Source: Xylaria sp. FL1777 | Lineage: Eukaryota; Ascomycota; Sordariomycetes; Xylariales; Xylariaceae | Direction of reading: 5' to 3' | NCBI GenBank assembly: GCA_022578965.1 | Contig: MU400667.1 | Coordinates: forward strand, 31,819 to 95,818 | Length of the DNA stretch: 64,000 nt | Shown here: one piece after another, positions 9,882-23,100 of the stretch | How the letters are laid out: each line of letters begins with the position of its first letter | How positions within the stretch are numbered: position 1 is the stretch's first letter | Program-made: the position numbers and the translations under genes | The notes under the pieces: model-generated | What the model saw: only the letters and a program-made list of their open reading frames with translations | What the model was told of the DNA's origin: nothing | Database searches by the model: none

Positions 9882-12439
9882 ATGTCCAGCTTTAGTTTTA
9901 CCGATCTAAACCTTTGGTTATACGAAGAGGAAAGCGACGATGGCCATAATACTATTGATAATAAGGAAAAATCCAATCAGGAAACCACCGCGACAAGACA
10001 TATGAGAGTAAGTATGCCACTTCTCTCTTCGCTGCCTGTAAACCGTGTCATAGAAATAAGCAAAGCATATGAATTCCCCTTTTCCCTCATTAAAACGATG
10101 CGTTTGAACATAGGCACACACACAAACATTCGAGCTAACAAATGAGAAGGGCCGAGACGAAACCAACAAGCTGAATAATGATAATGGCCAAGCAGCCCAT
10201 GAACAAGAGAATGCAGGTTCCGGAAGTCTGGTAGAATCCACCTGCCATCGACAAGTTCAAACCCTAGCCGAAGCGTCAGCCAGCTATTTTACTTATGACG
10301 ATAAGGAAACACAGACCGAAACAGAGAATATTCTCATCGAATACGACCACGCGCGGGTCCGAGATCTTGAAGAGCAGATTTCCACGCTACGAGCGCAACA
10401 TTTCTCCACACTTTCCACACAAGAAGACAGCAAGAAGAACCATGAACAGCAAATCGAGGAACTCCAAATCAAGATATCTGAGTCCGAGCATAGTTGCCAA
10501 GCTCTACAGCGCGAGAAAGATCATGTTGTCGCTGAAATTAATGTGCTGAGAGAGAGAGTCAAGGAGCTGCTGCACGAGAATGACGGATACGTAACCGCAA
10601 AGAACGAGCATGTCTCTATGATACACACGCTGAGAAACCAAATATTAGAAAAGTCGGACGAAAAAGATGAGTGCATGTCTAGGATCAGAGAGTTGACACA
10701 AGAAGTATCAGACCTCTCGTGTGAGAGAGACAATCAGAAGACAGTACAAAACTCCCACGTATCCACAATATCAACATTGATGGCAAAAGTGTCGGAGTTG
10801 ACCCGGGACAGACGCCGCGCCATGCACCAATATGCCAAACTCCGGAATAACATGCAGATCATGGTGCGCGTGCGACCGTCTATCTCGTCGAAAGAGGCCG
10901 GGATGGAGACGGTGAGGTTTTCGCGGGACACAAGGGACGGTCGACTTTCCGTCACGTTACGGAATGACACCATTGGATCTGGAGTCAGCAGATCAGACTT
11001 CACACCCGGACCCGGACATAACCAAATCGACAGCCCCAGGCACGCTCCCAGACACACACCCGTTATCGACCACCTCTTTCTCCCTGATACAACCAACGAG
11101 ACAGTTTTTGCCGAAGTCGAAGACCTACTTTATATGGCCATGGATGGCATCGCCGATGTCTGTATCCTCGTGTACGGGCAAACGGGAAGTGGGAAGTCAT
11201 ATACAATGCAACACATTGTTGATGCAGCAGTAGAGAAGATATTCCAATATTATGATCATACCAATGAAAATAACAGCTGCAGTCATGATGACAGCCATGG
11301 TTGTGATGATGACGGCGGCTCAGAAGGGGGAAAGAGAAACAGATGGAAAGAAAAGGAGAGGAGCCAAAAACAAGAATGTGAGCAACAGAAGAATGATATG
11401 ACAGTCACTGCTCGATATGTTGAATGCTACCAAGATGTGCTGTACGACTTGCTCGGCTCTGTTCATCACCGCAGCTCTAAACACAGTGGTACAGAGAAGG
11501 AAAAAGAAAAGAAGAAACTACAAATACGACAAGACGACAAAACCCAAACCACGGAGGTGACCAACGCAGCCATGCCACAATTCCTGAACGGGGCGACTCT
11601 GTTAAAAGCCATAACGGAAGCCGACGAGAAGAGAAGGACAGCAGCGACAGGGTTGAACGAGAGATCGAGTCGGTCGCATGCTGTGTTAACTATTTGCCTA
11701 AACAACAACATGACCGACAGCACCACCAAATATGGTCCGGCCAACAATCATGTTGCTAATAATAACAAGAAAAGTACAGGGTTGGCAATAGCAGTAGAAC
11801 AAGAAGAAGCTAAAAAGGAACAAACCAAACCAGGAATACAAAGAGATGGCAGCACAAAACTAAAACCAGCATTCCGACCAGACCGAGAAGCAATATCAAC
11901 AATAGCACCAGGACGAGGAAACCAACAACAAGGACGACAAGGAAAAACGATAACACTTGTAGACCTGGCCGGCTCCGAACCATTAAACCAACACGACAAG
12001 AAAACTGAGAAACCTAATCGCAAGGATAACAACAGGGGGTCAGCAAAAGGGTCGACAGCAGCCCTAACATTAACGGCGACGACGCGCGAAGAAGAAACGA
12101 AGAAAATCAACCTGTCACTCCATGAATTACGGAATGTTATCTCGCAGCTCGGGCTCGATGTGGGCGTCTCTGGCCAGAGACACGTTTGCTACAACAATTC
12201 AACTCTAACCAAACTCCTAAAATATAGTCTCGGTTTTGGGGCACGCACACTTTTCATTGTGTGCGTCAGCCCCCTGGTTGCCCACATCGACAAGACGGAT
12301 GCTAGTTTAGAGTTTGCTGGATGTGTAGGTTATGTCTTTTATTTGTTATACCCGAGACCTTTCCTAGGTTGCCAATGATCATGAATAACAGAATCTAATG
12401 AATGATTCACATGTTTAGGTTCATGCCGCGAAGAGATAA
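9882..12439 (+). CDS. Kinesin-14-type C-terminal motor protein
   Basis: This gene encodes a minus-end-type microtubule motor. The model is exon 1 at 9882-10007, exon 2 at 10147 (or 10150) to 12324, and exon 3 at 12419-12439, about 774 residues. The N-terminal 270 residues are mostly coiled coil. The neck (RRRAMHQYAKLRNNMQ) leads directly into the motor (IMVRVRP), the order expected for kinesin-14/Kar3-like proteins. ATP-site motifs are intact: GQTGSGKS (about 386), NERSSRSH switch I (about 546) and DLAGSE switch II (about 648), then NNSTLTKLL. The last intron (12325-12418, CTAAT branch) rejoins FAGC to VHAAKR and a stop; reading straight through gives an unconserved tail ending at 12378. Two low-complexity inserts (Asn/Lys/Gln/Asp-rich) lie between the P-loop and switch I and between switches I and II, making the motor longer than usual. 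The first acceptor is a weak GAG/AAG and is uncertain by one codon. Confidence 0.85.
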
Positions 12440-13146
12440 GAACAACAACGACGGTTGAAAAATGTGATGACGAGTTAATTAGAATAGTGCAGTCGAGGTT
12501 GTTGGGTATATGTTGACGGGGCTATAATGGCAGCAATACTGGAAGTGTGGTGCTGTCAGATATAAGTAATAGCATGTAACTGTCCAAGCGATCGAACCGA
12601 ACGAAGGCCGTAGCGAGTAAAAACCGTTACATGTAGCGGGTGCCCGGATACTTCCAGCAGCTATATCAATCAGTCAATAATTAGTGACAAAGGGACTTAA
12701 GGTAAATTGAACTTATAATCACTAGCAATAGACTGGTCTAGCCAGGGGAAACCGGCCAAGGCGGCGGCGGCGCTCTAATGGATTTTGGAACTAATCGCTG
12801 CGCGGATTCAATAGGTAGTGGAAGTCGATCCACTAATCGGTGGGCTCATCGGACGAGGCAAACTGTGTCATCTTCGTCTTTCCAACATTAACTACACCTC
12901 ATTTTAGCAGGGTTTTTTTACATAGTCAGCACTATCGGTCTCAGGACCGAGAGCTTCGGTGTACGCCCGGCTCATCATTGTGGTCTAAATCCCCGCGAGT
13001 ATGAATATATCCTTTAACCTTGTGCAGAAACCTGCCAACGGCCTTTCGCGTAAAGGTTAATGATGTAGTCGACTGAGGGCGGCTATTTCCTTCTTGAGGC
13101 AATCTAAGGCGACAGTAGCTAGTGGATGAAATCTAAGAATGAATGG
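12440..13146. other. Intergenic, no gene recognised
   Basis: A GGCGGCGGCG run lies near 12760. I see no long frame or repeat on either strand. Confidence 0.4.
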
Positions 13147-13560
13147 TTAATTAAGCCAGTAGGTAAGAAGCGGGAGGACTTGGACATACCTCCAAGAACA
13201 AAAAACATCGTCAGGAACAACACCAAAAATAAAAGCGTCAAGCTTGTCCGTGTACAATCGCCAAGCCTGGTAAATATTTGCGCCATGCAGGAAGTAAGGC
13301 TCCGGGGGTAAATACCTTGCGTCGGAGACAGGTTGGCCGTTGTAAACGTTTTCGTAGAAGGGGATTACTGGTATTAGTAGCCGAATTTCAGCGCATATTG
13401 GCAAAGGAACGATGAATAATCAATACGTGGGCAAACTCTTCATTGTAGATATCACACAAACTCTCGAGGTGCTTTAAGTAGTCTCAAAGATTACTCTGAT
13501 TGCTGTGAATAGTTTTGTCCGAGAGCACAAGGGCTGGTTTGATCTCATTTGAGGTTAAAT
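13147..13560 (-). pseudogene. Fragment of an unknown fungal gene
   Basis: On the minus strand an 85-codon frame (13404 down to 13147) gives protein-like sequence with motifs such as YLPPEPYFLHG and AWRLYTDKLDAFIFG. Just upstream, in another frame, about 30 codons give KHLESLCDIYNEEFAHVL. The two join only with a frameshift near 13410, so this appears to be the tail of a broken gene. I cannot name the family. Confidence 0.35.
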
Positions 13561-13599
13561 TCTCCATTAGCAAGCCCTTTAAGGAGTTAGCATACATTA

Positions 13600-14324
13600 T
13601 ATCATGGCACCAAGTACCCATTACTTACTACAACTTATAGGTGAACTATGTATCGTACACCCGCAACAGTCCAGACAGCAGGATGATCAAATATCAGGTT
13701 TCGGGAACTATTGAAGATTTGGTTTTCGTTCATGAGCTTGGGCTTAACTAACGCATTAGCGGGGTGAGCCTCAGTTAATATATAATGTGCGAGGGACGTA
13801 CCTAGTACATCCTAGTCAGTCCTTCAAGCCTGGTACAGCCTGGTCCAACCATACGCAGTATAGAGCGGTGGGCTAGTGGGTGGTGGCGGGCAGGTTAATA
13901 CCTTATAAACGGATCGATGCCCCGGTATAGCCGAAGGAGGGGGCGTTGTTGTAAAAGATACGTTAGGTAACATCTAGTGGTGTTGAGTAGTTACCGGGGA
14001 TTGAATACAACTGTTGAACAATAGGCAAAGCATCAGCAGATCTGAATATTGTTGGCTAATTATGAAGTATATGTTATCAAAGTCAATCTTAATGAAATTT
14101 TGGCAAGGGAGTATACGCACTTGGGCGTGGAGGAGTGATGCCGTAGGCCAATAAAGAATACTCCCAACGCCCAAAATCGAATAATATAAGCTGCTCGGTA
14201 ATTTATTTCAGGATGTGCTGTGCTTTGCCTGTTGGTGTATCAATAATAGTCGTGACTTGAGAGGTCCACGGCAAAGTTTAAGAGGAGGCCTATCTTACCT
14301 TAATCATAGACCCGTCCTACTAGA
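13600..14324. other. Intergenic, no gene recognised
   Basis: No coding pattern is visible. The sequence just before 14325 may hold further decayed parts of the NB-ARC relic, but I could not read a P-loop there. Confidence 0.35.
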
Positions 14325-14967
14325 TGTTCCATGGTTAACTATATTTGACAATGCCGACAGACTAGATAACAAAGTACTTCTCGGCGAGTTCTGACCGGAA
14401 GGAGACACTAGCGCGGTCTTGACTACGACGCGCGACCAGACTCTATTGAGCCACCATCAAGGTCTCTGTCTTAAAGAGCTAGATCCAAAGAGGGCCGTCG
14501 AGCTATTATCCAGTCTCACCAACATGAGTTGAGCCAGAATGTCTGACGAGTCCGTCATGGCCGAAAATGAGGCGGCAGAAAAGATCATTGCGAAAATTGA
14601 ATACATGCATCTAGCCATGAATCAAGCCGCAAGTTTGATACTTGATGATAGGTGCTCTATGTCACAATTTCTTGAAGCCTATGGCCTTCGAGAGCTCATT
14701 AGTGACTGTAAGGGTGTTCGGTTCGTCTCGGGCGAGACGACATACAAATATTCTGTTCGTACGGTGTGCAACATGAGCTATGATCGTCTTATTAGAGATC
14801 ACCAGAAACTCGTCATGTTGATGTCGTTTGTAGACCCTGATAGGGGTTGCTGTGCTGGCAAGATGGCCGCGTGGGACTGTATTGATGCTAGAGGTATTCA
14901 GGGAGCAATATTAAGACTAGTTATAGTTAAGAAAATGACAGGTAATATTGGGAAGATGAAGCGGTAG
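14325..14967 (+). pseudogene. NB-ARC domain relic (NLR-type ATPase fragment)
   Basis: One frame reads through this region with two internal TGA stops, at 14392 and 14530. It begins with a Walker B-like WLTIFDNADR, continues to GEF-stop-PEG and VLTTTRDQTLLSHH, and then to AMNQAASLILDDRCS and YSVRTVCNMSYDRL before a clean stop at 14967. These match the second half of fungal NB-ARC ATPase domains, as found in NB-ARC/TPR proteins. The first stop falls where the conserved FWP tryptophan normally sits, so TGG to TGA by one G-to-A change explains it. The P-loop half and the C-terminal repeats are missing. The last 142 codons alone look like an intact gene, but they start in mid-domain. Confidence 0.65.
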
Positions 14968-16234
14968 CCGTGGTTTGCCTACAACTGACTTCATCATAAT
15001 GCCGCCATGCATGGTAACGATTCGCATCTAAATTGTAAATGCGGGTTCGTGGGCCTTCTTGTTGTCGGCGTCGTCTGAGGTCTACGGCATAGCATGGATG
15101 CAAAGATGTCCGTTTCTGCCGACCAGAGTAATTATCCTTATGCATGGGTGCTAGCGGTGACGGACAGGGAGGCCAGGATACGACAGCGAAAGCTACGGTT
15201 GGGCTGATATGGCACACGTCATGTGTTGCAGTTCGACGAGAGACGGCGTGGCACGGAAGCAAGCGCGGGTCGTAGACCGTTGGTTGGGATGTCGCATATC
15301 TTGGTCGTCTTCGCGGTGCATGAAGAGCAGCTCGGTCTGTTGTGTCTGCTATGCGATGGTAAGCGAAAACAGCGACTTACTATGAATACCAAGTCGTCTG
15401 TAGAAAAGCGCTTGTTTAAGCCATGGAGATCGAGACAGCAGCAATGCAAGGCTCGTAGGGTTGTTTGGAGAGATGACTACAGTCGACGCGGCGGGGCGGC
15501 TGATCGATCGCACCAAAAGGGCCCGAGGTGAAGTTGAACAGCAGTGGAAGCCAAATATGCACGGCGCCCGACGGCAAGGCTCCGCGATGCAATGGCGATA
15601 TAGGCTTCCAAGAGGCAGTGACTGCGTCGAAGGGAGCTGCGTCGTCGATGTCAAGGCGGGGGGGCACCTCCAACGTCACTATCAACGTCAATATCAACAT
15701 CAGCATCAACATTACACATCTCACATATTCGTTTGAGGAGGGGGCACTGACTCCCCTAGGAATCGTCTTAATAAAACGCCTGAGGTGGTCCTCGTGCAGG
15801 TCGGGAAAATGAGTGCATGTAGAGACAGCCCATCTTCATCTCGATCGAGGTCATCCAGGTCATCCAGGCCATCCACCTCAGCATCGCTCTGGCGATCCGT
15901 CCGATCAACACACACACAAGGCCTATCTAGATGGCGCCTGTGTCTATTGCCGAGGCGGCCGCCAAAAGCGACGTGTTGCGGCCGACGACGGAATTGAGAG
16001 AATTCCGCCCCGAGGTCGATGGTTCTGTCGTGGTTCACGGTGGCCTCAGCGCTGTGGTCAATGTCGATGTCGCTGGCGGTCTCAGTCTAGGTTTCGGGTG
16101 TCGGTGTCGGTCTTGGTCTTGGTCTTGGTATCGGTTTTGGTCTTGGTCTTGGTATCGGTTTTGGTCTTGGTCTTGGTATCGGGAAATATGGCTCGCATGG
16201 CGGCTACGCAGTTTTTAAAGTGGTCATGATCCCA
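14968..16234. other. Low-complexity region without a convincing gene
   Basis: Many frames of 60-140 codons overlap on both strands, but they are Arg/Ser- or His-rich and carry no motif. A CAACATCAGCATCAACAT-type repeat lies at 15671-15712. Confidence 0.45.
16096..16186. repeat. GGTCTT/GGTATC minisatellite
   Basis: The 6-bp words GGTCTT, GGTATC and GGTTTT repeat in a higher-order unit of about 30 bp, with nearly three full copies. Confidence 0.8.
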
Positions 16235-16640
16235 ACTGTGATAGCAGCAATAGTGCAAAGGACCAACTATACCTTATATTCTGAGAAAGTAATCTACTTG
16301 AGGAAAAAATGAAGCAAAGAGAAACTACTCCATACATCTTTGACAGCAATATATAGACAGACAATTGTGTAGTGTTTGCGCAAATCACCCATGGCAACCA
16401 TTCACTACACCCTCAATGGGATAAATAAGAATAAATGGGATCAATGGGTGGGATAATGGGATAATGGGAATCAATAGGACAATGGGACAATGGGACAATG
16501 GGACAATAGGACAATGGGACAATGGGACAATGGGATCAATGGGAATCAATGGGAATCAATGGGAATCAATGGGACACTAGGAGAATGGGACAATGAGAAT
16601 AAATGGGACAATGAGAATAAAATGGGACAATGTAAACCAA
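16235..16640. repeat. Dispersed repeat with 8-10-bp minisatellite core, copy A
   Basis: A flank of about 180 bp (CTGTGATAGCAG, AGTGCAAAGGACCAA, GAGAAACTACT, CAATTGTGTAGTGTTTGC) is followed by a long array of GGGACAAT, GGGATCAAT and GGGAATCAAT units at about 16420-16632. The same flank and a different array occur at 59372-59670, so this is a dispersed element with a variable tail. Confidence 0.7.
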
Positions 16641-17195
16641 GGTATAGTACAACAGGTCTAAACCTAGCTGGGAAATTGCCTATCTAGGTAGTTACTTATT
16701 TAAGTAGTTACCCTTTCAAGTTACAGTAGGTAAAAACTGGACGTGAACGAACTGTCTACAAGCCCGAGGACATTTACATCATGACGTGAGAAACGTGAAG
16801 CTTTATTTCCACAACTACAAAACCATTCCACTATTCCAGGTCTTTCTGGTCACGTACTAGCTAGCTCCACTCTATTACTTCTGCTTGGGTGAGAGGATCC
16901 AGTATATTCCGAAACCTAGTAGCCTCTCTCTCTCATTGCTTCGGATGAGTTCGAGTAGCCTTGTCTGAAATAACATCGTACGTTGTTTTATGTGTATTGA
17001 GCCATCATGTCCTCAATATTTCCAACCCTTGGGGGCTCTCTGTTGCAGAGAGCGTCACGTTGTATCAGTACAGCAACCCAGCTCAAGATAGAATGGTCAT
17101 AAATATCAACCGTCAGTCAACCCCTGACCCCAGTCTCAACTACCGGTACTCACCATTGGCGTCATTTATATCCATTTAAGCGAACCTGTCTATAT
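16641..17195. other. Intergenic, downstream of the NLR-like gene
   Basis: No gene is visible. The frames present are short and overlapping. The 3' UTR of the minus-strand NLR-like gene probably ends here. Confidence 0.4.
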
Positions 17196-20100
17196 TTATG
17201 ACAGAATCGAGTCCGTACGCTTCAGCTTTCTCTTCTTCCGGGTGGGCATTTTGTCTTGGCCTGATCCTGACGCTGACTCCGGCTTCGACGCCGGGTTTCC
17301 TGAGTTGCTCTGTGGGGGATTGCTTGGCAAATCATATTTGAACTTGACATTGGGGTTCTCGCCGAAATTTACCGAGATAATGGAGCCTGCGGCTATGTTA
17401 CGACCGAACGAAGCAGCTGGATACAGCTTGCCACGGATATCTTGGAAACCGTTTCCTATAATATCGGATAATAAGTAAGAGACTATTACTAAAACCTGTT
17501 ACCGGTAGCAATAAGAGGACAGAAAAGGAAGTAAAGATACACAGAGGGGATAAGCAGATGTATACCTAGAAGCGTCCCGTTCTTGGTAAAGAAGGCCGTA
17601 TGGTCGCGGAAGTCAACTCCACATCCGATGGTGGTGCCTTCACCATATTCTCCATATTCAGGGGCGGCGGGTTTATTTTCTGTGTATAATTTGCCGTTAT
17701 CTGAGTGATAACCCCACGATCCATTATCCCAACCGACCATTCGATCAAGCGACACGTGTTCCTCAAAAAATCCCACGCCAACCTCGGCGAGGCTTGTTTC
17801 GCCGTCCCGTTGCACGATTTTTTCGATTGTGACTTCGAAGTAGTATACTGAGGCGTCGTTGGGCATGCAAAAGTCGCTTCGGGTGTTGGTCGCATATTCG
17901 AGACCTAAAAATTATCGGGGTGGAAGTCAGCCGATTTGACAGCCATCTTGAAAACCCTCGTATCAGTGAATAGGGATATTAGACATACGCTTCAGTGTTA
18001 TTGACAAGCCATCATCAGAAACTTCTAATTGCTTGTGGGTTTCCAGCCTATTCCAAGAGGTAGGACGTTTTAAGCCACTTGATTGCGGCTGAACTCGTAT
18101 AACCGGTAATCTCTCGACCATCCCAGGAGCGTTATACTCTTTCCCAGCCCGAAGAACAGACCAATTATTCCTATCAAGACACGACGGGTTCGCCCCAGAT
18201 GATAGGAGCAGGTCTAACATGCTACCCATACCCCGAGCCGCGGCTGCGTGTAGGGCTAAGCTGTGATCTTTTACTGATTCCTGGCCGAGGAATTTTATGA
18301 CAGCATCGAAAAGGTCCTCGTTACGCGAATAGCATGCCCAGTATAGCGCTCCCCGGCCCGCGAAATCAAATGAATCAATTCGTGTAGCTCTTCCCTGTCC
18401 TAAGAGGCTCTGTATGAATGCCTCATTCTCGGCCCTGGCAGCGAGGATGAGAGGTGTGTTACCTGCCTTGTCCGCGATGTTCGGGTCTGCACCAGCCTCT
18501 AGTAGGTCATCGACATAGTAATAATCTCCAGCAATAGCATATGCGAGCGCTGTGGTTCCATGGACGTCGACCTCATCCACGTTAATGTAGTTCCGGCCTT
18601 CGCCTAATAGGTAATCTAATACTGACTCGCCCGAGGAGCTAATAGCATCGAAGAGAATGGGAGGTAGGCCTGAGTCTTTGAACCCTGCCAACGCGCCTTT
18701 ATGAAGCAACAGCTTGAAAGGTGAAAGTTTATCTTCCCTAGCAGCTACTCGCAACGCTTTCTCTAGGGCCTCTTGAGGCACGGCCTCGCCACGGACTGAC
18801 AGGAGTGTCTCCACCATCTCCTCGTTCGACACGGCGATAGCGCGAGAAAGAATAGTATCATGGGGCCCATTTTTCAGCTCAACGGTAGGAGACGCACCTG
18901 CGTCCAGCAGCATCTTTGTCAGGTCTACCCTATCACACTCCACCGCTGCGTTAAGGGCTGTCGTAAAGATACCTCCCGTGGCATCCACCTCGGCGCCACG
19001 GTCAATAAATAGTTTGACCAGTTCCTCGACCTCGAACCACGCGGCTGTTTGGAGTGGTGAATGATACGCCCCGCCGTAACGGTTAACATCTGCCTTGTTA
19101 CTGATGAGAATCTCAGCGCATCGGAGGCCGTTTTCACGGTACGAATAGGCCCCTGCCACTGAGGCAGACAAAGCCGTGCCATAATCTCCTGAAAGAGAAT
19201 TTATATCCGAAATCTTTGGTATCAGATACTCGACTGCTTCAGGGAATGCAGTTTCTGCGGCCAAGTGAAGAGGCATGGGGGATTCGCTGTCATAGGTATC
19301 GCAGTTGGCGCCCTTTTCAAGTAATCGCTTAACAATGGCAGGATGACGTGACTTTATGGCTTGGTGAAGGCACTTTCGATTCTCGTTGTCTAGGCTCACA
19401 CCATCCATGAGGAGCAGGTCGGTAGATTCCAGGCTGCCTATCGCGATGGCCTCGAGAAGCGGTGTACGCCCTATAGCATCGGGCACATTGGTATCTGGCT
19501 TTGGCTTTCTCCCTAGCAAGAAGCGGACGACATCCGGAGTTCCAACTGCTGCATGTAAAGGTGTCACATCGTTTGCATCAGTGGCAGAGATATCAGCACG
19601 GTGTTCGAGGAGCAACTCAACAAGATTTCTTGACCCTGCACGACAGGCAACAATGAGCGCTGTAGCTTTCTTGTCATTCGTACCATCAACATCAGCTCCC
19701 AGGTTTAATAAGCAGTTGCAGGTTGAGACGTGACCCTTTGCTGCGGCAATAATCAATGCTGTATCCCCTGCACGTGCCTTTTGCTCGATGTCGACGCCAT
19801 GTGCAATAAGACTGTTAATTACGGTGTCATGGCCGTATCTTGCGGCAAGATGCAATGGTGAATTGTCAACGTCCCGAAAATCGCAGGGAAACCCGGCTTC
19901 GAGGAGCACTCGAACTGCCCTAGAATCATCCCAGGCTTGGAATGTAGTTAACAGTCTTTGGAAAAAGCGCCGATCACCTTTTTCGTCATTGTCCTTGCCA
20001 GTATCTCTACCACTCACCGCATCATCATCTACATCATGGATTTCGTAACTATGCTCGTCGCTTTCTTTACGCCGTGCAGATACTAGCTCCATTTCTTTAC

Positions 20101-23100
20101 TGAGGGCGAATAGGGTTTGTATGAAATTCTTATGACCGTTGGTGGCTGCCCGTGACACAAGGTCATCAATGACATCAATAAACAGCTCTCGTCCCGCCAC
20201 TGTCTGAAGCAACTCTGACAGAAGGACTTCATTGCCCTTTTCAGCGGCTGCGTGAAGAGCGGAGCTGCGCAGCTCATTATAGTTGTTCGTTTCTCTCACT
20301 TTCGCCCCATTGTCTATGAGCTTTCGTGTAATGGGTATGTTTTCTGACAAGACAGCGAGGACGAGAGCGGCATTCTTATCTTCCTGCTTAGGTAAAGCCT
20401 CGTTTAAAAGCGTTTCTACAACTGCTAAGTCATTTCCCCGGGCAGCTAGTTGTAGTGCGGTGTTACCAGCCGGGTCAGTCGAGGAAGCATCCACACCCAC
20501 TTGAAGAAGCTGTTTAATAGCATTGACCTGCCCATTTCGTACTGCTTCCCACAAGCAGTAGACCGCTTCTTTTAAATCATTGAATTGATTTGTTTGGATG
20601 GTCGAATCCGGGGGTTGGCGCTTTTTAACTAGGTAATTGAGTAATTCCATCATGACAGCGACGTGACCGTTGGCAGCGGCCAGAGTCGCTGGCAACTCAT
20701 CGGCAACTACAGCAAGTATATCTTCATTTTCTTCAGCACTATCAACACCTTTTGCCTGGTTTTCAAAGACTGCTTCGTCAAGTTTGCCCAAGAAAAGCTG
20801 AATAGTGTCTAGATATCCGCCACGTGCTGCGACATGGAGCGGAGTCCAACCCCTCCCGTTTTGAATTGCCAGCAAGGTTACCGGCCCAGCCATCAAGAGT
20901 TGGCGGCATGCTTCGGTGTTGCCGCTAAGTGCGGCTAGGTGAAGCGGTGTGTGTGCCCCGTCCTCCACCCCTGTCTTCTTCGTCAGGGACATAGGCCCAG
21001 GTGTTAAGGCAAAGATTATATCTGAAAAGCCCCCAGCAGCTGCTAGGTGAAGCGGGATATATCCAGCTTGATTCTCCTGCATGACACTTGCTCCTTCAGC
21101 TATCAGTTTTTGCACACCATCCAGGTGACCAATGCGTGCGGCCATGTGCAAAGCTGATGAGCCATCTGGCGCAGTTTCATTAATCATCTCCTTACCCTTA
21201 CCGTTCAGAAGTTGGCTTAGGACATTGATGTGACCGTGCTCGGCAGCGCGTAGCATCACGGGATAGCCTCCTCTATCTTTGTGGCCAATGTTTGATCCAT
21301 TGGCAATGAGATCACCCACAACATCAACGTGCCCCCCTGCGGCAGCAAGCGAAAGAGCATCAGCTGAAGTAGTACCGTTCTGAATAATCCAAGATACAAT
21401 GTCTGCGTGACCAAACTGCGACGCTAGGTTTAGAGCATTTTCCCAAGCTTCACTAACCAAAAGAGAGTCTTTTTGGCTGACTGAACACTCCTTAGCAAGT
21501 GGTAAAAGTCCGAACCGGCACGCGACATTCAGCACGCTAGACAGTGGTGCTGCTGGTTCCTGCCACTCGCTCACAAAAGAACTTGTGAAGATTCCGTATA
21601 ATTGTGACCATGTAGAGAGCAGTCCCGGCTTTTCAAGTAATGTTTGAGTTCGGATTACGAAGTCTCGGTTGTGGGTGGATAGGGCATTTCGGTAGTGATC
21701 TGGCCAATGAATGACGCTGTAAGACAGAAAGCCACATTCTACGTTGTTGTCCAGCTCATCTGTTAGCTTGCCCCCCGGTCCGATGGTATTGCGGCAGCTC
21801 AGAATGATCGACAGGTACTTTAGACAGGTAAAGGTTGCGTTTGCATGAAATTTGGGACCATAACCCGACAAGCTAGTTATAGGCCCAATGCTTCGATGAA
21901 TAGGATGGAATTGATTTCCAACCGTCTTAAAAAAAGGCTCAATCACTCTTGTCAAATCACTATGGATATCAAATGATAAATTTTGGCGTATGGTCTCAAG
22001 CTCTTGAATGTCTCCATGTTCAAAGACGAGCGCAAGTGCCAGTTCGCTACTGTCCAAACAGCGGAATGAGAGACCAATCCATGCAAGGGCTACCATGGCC
22101 CAATCGCGTTTTAGCTTGGGAAGTGACTCCAAGGTGCTCATATAAAGGGTGTCGTGCGTTAATGGTAGCGTGTTGAGGCATCTTCTCAATTCTGACTTGG
22201 AAGTATGAGAGAAAGATGACTGTAGATAGCCTACCTGCTGCTTCGCGAGCAAGTAAGTAGTTCCAGGAACGCATATCTTGCTCACAACTTCATCTTCGAA
22301 ATTGGACCAGACCCCTTTCTCCTGTATCCACCGATATACTCGTTCTCGTACCCACTTCTCGATGTCTACAAGAAGAGCCTGATGGCCATCGAGTGAAACG
22401 GGAAGGTAAGAGACGCCGCAAAAACTTCTGCCTGGTGGAGAGTTGTCGTAATCCGTAAATCTTCTGCACGCATTCACCCAGGCTTCACTGAAGTTTTCCT
22501 GTGGTGTTGCTGCACAGTTTCTAGCAACTGCAGGAGTTAAGGGTGAAACGGTTGTCACTAAAATTTGCAGAGGTTGACCGGGTCGGCCAATATGAGATAG
22601 CTTAACAAGCGCGTGCTCCCATCCTGAAGTCGGACTGAGAAGATCAAAGTGTCTGATAAGAAAGCAAATTGGATCGCGGATTGCAGACACAACGCAGCGA
22701 AGCAGTGACCACGCGATCGTCTCTGTGACAATAACCCTTGGGATTCTCATTATCCACGAGCAAAGGCCTGAGCAACCCTGGAACGCGTTTGGCTTGAGTA
22801 AGAGCAACTGTTGGGATAGAGCAACAAGCATCTCCGTGGTTTGGGAGAGGCTAGACGCACTAGGAACTACTCCCACCGTAAAGGACGCCAATATAGGAGT
22901 AGCGTTGCTCTTTGATCCCAAGAGCTCAATGATGCGTGAAGACAAGACGGTGGTTCCAGAGCCTGGCTGGCCCATGATATGCAGCACCGAGGAGCCGGAG
23001 GCACCAATCCAGCTAGAAAAACTTCCTGTCTCCCGGACCCAATCCATCGAACCTGGCACTAACGGCTGATTCCAAGTTGACAGGGGAAGTGAGTTAGCAA

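Noticed and set aside
12325..12378. Read-through C-terminus of the kinesin
   Set aside because: Splicing at 12325-12418 gives a more kinesin-like end and uses canonical sites.
14927..16229. A dozen overlapping frames on both strands
   Set aside because: They overlap each other, are Arg/Ser/His-rich from simple repeats, and no motif or splice model supports a gene.
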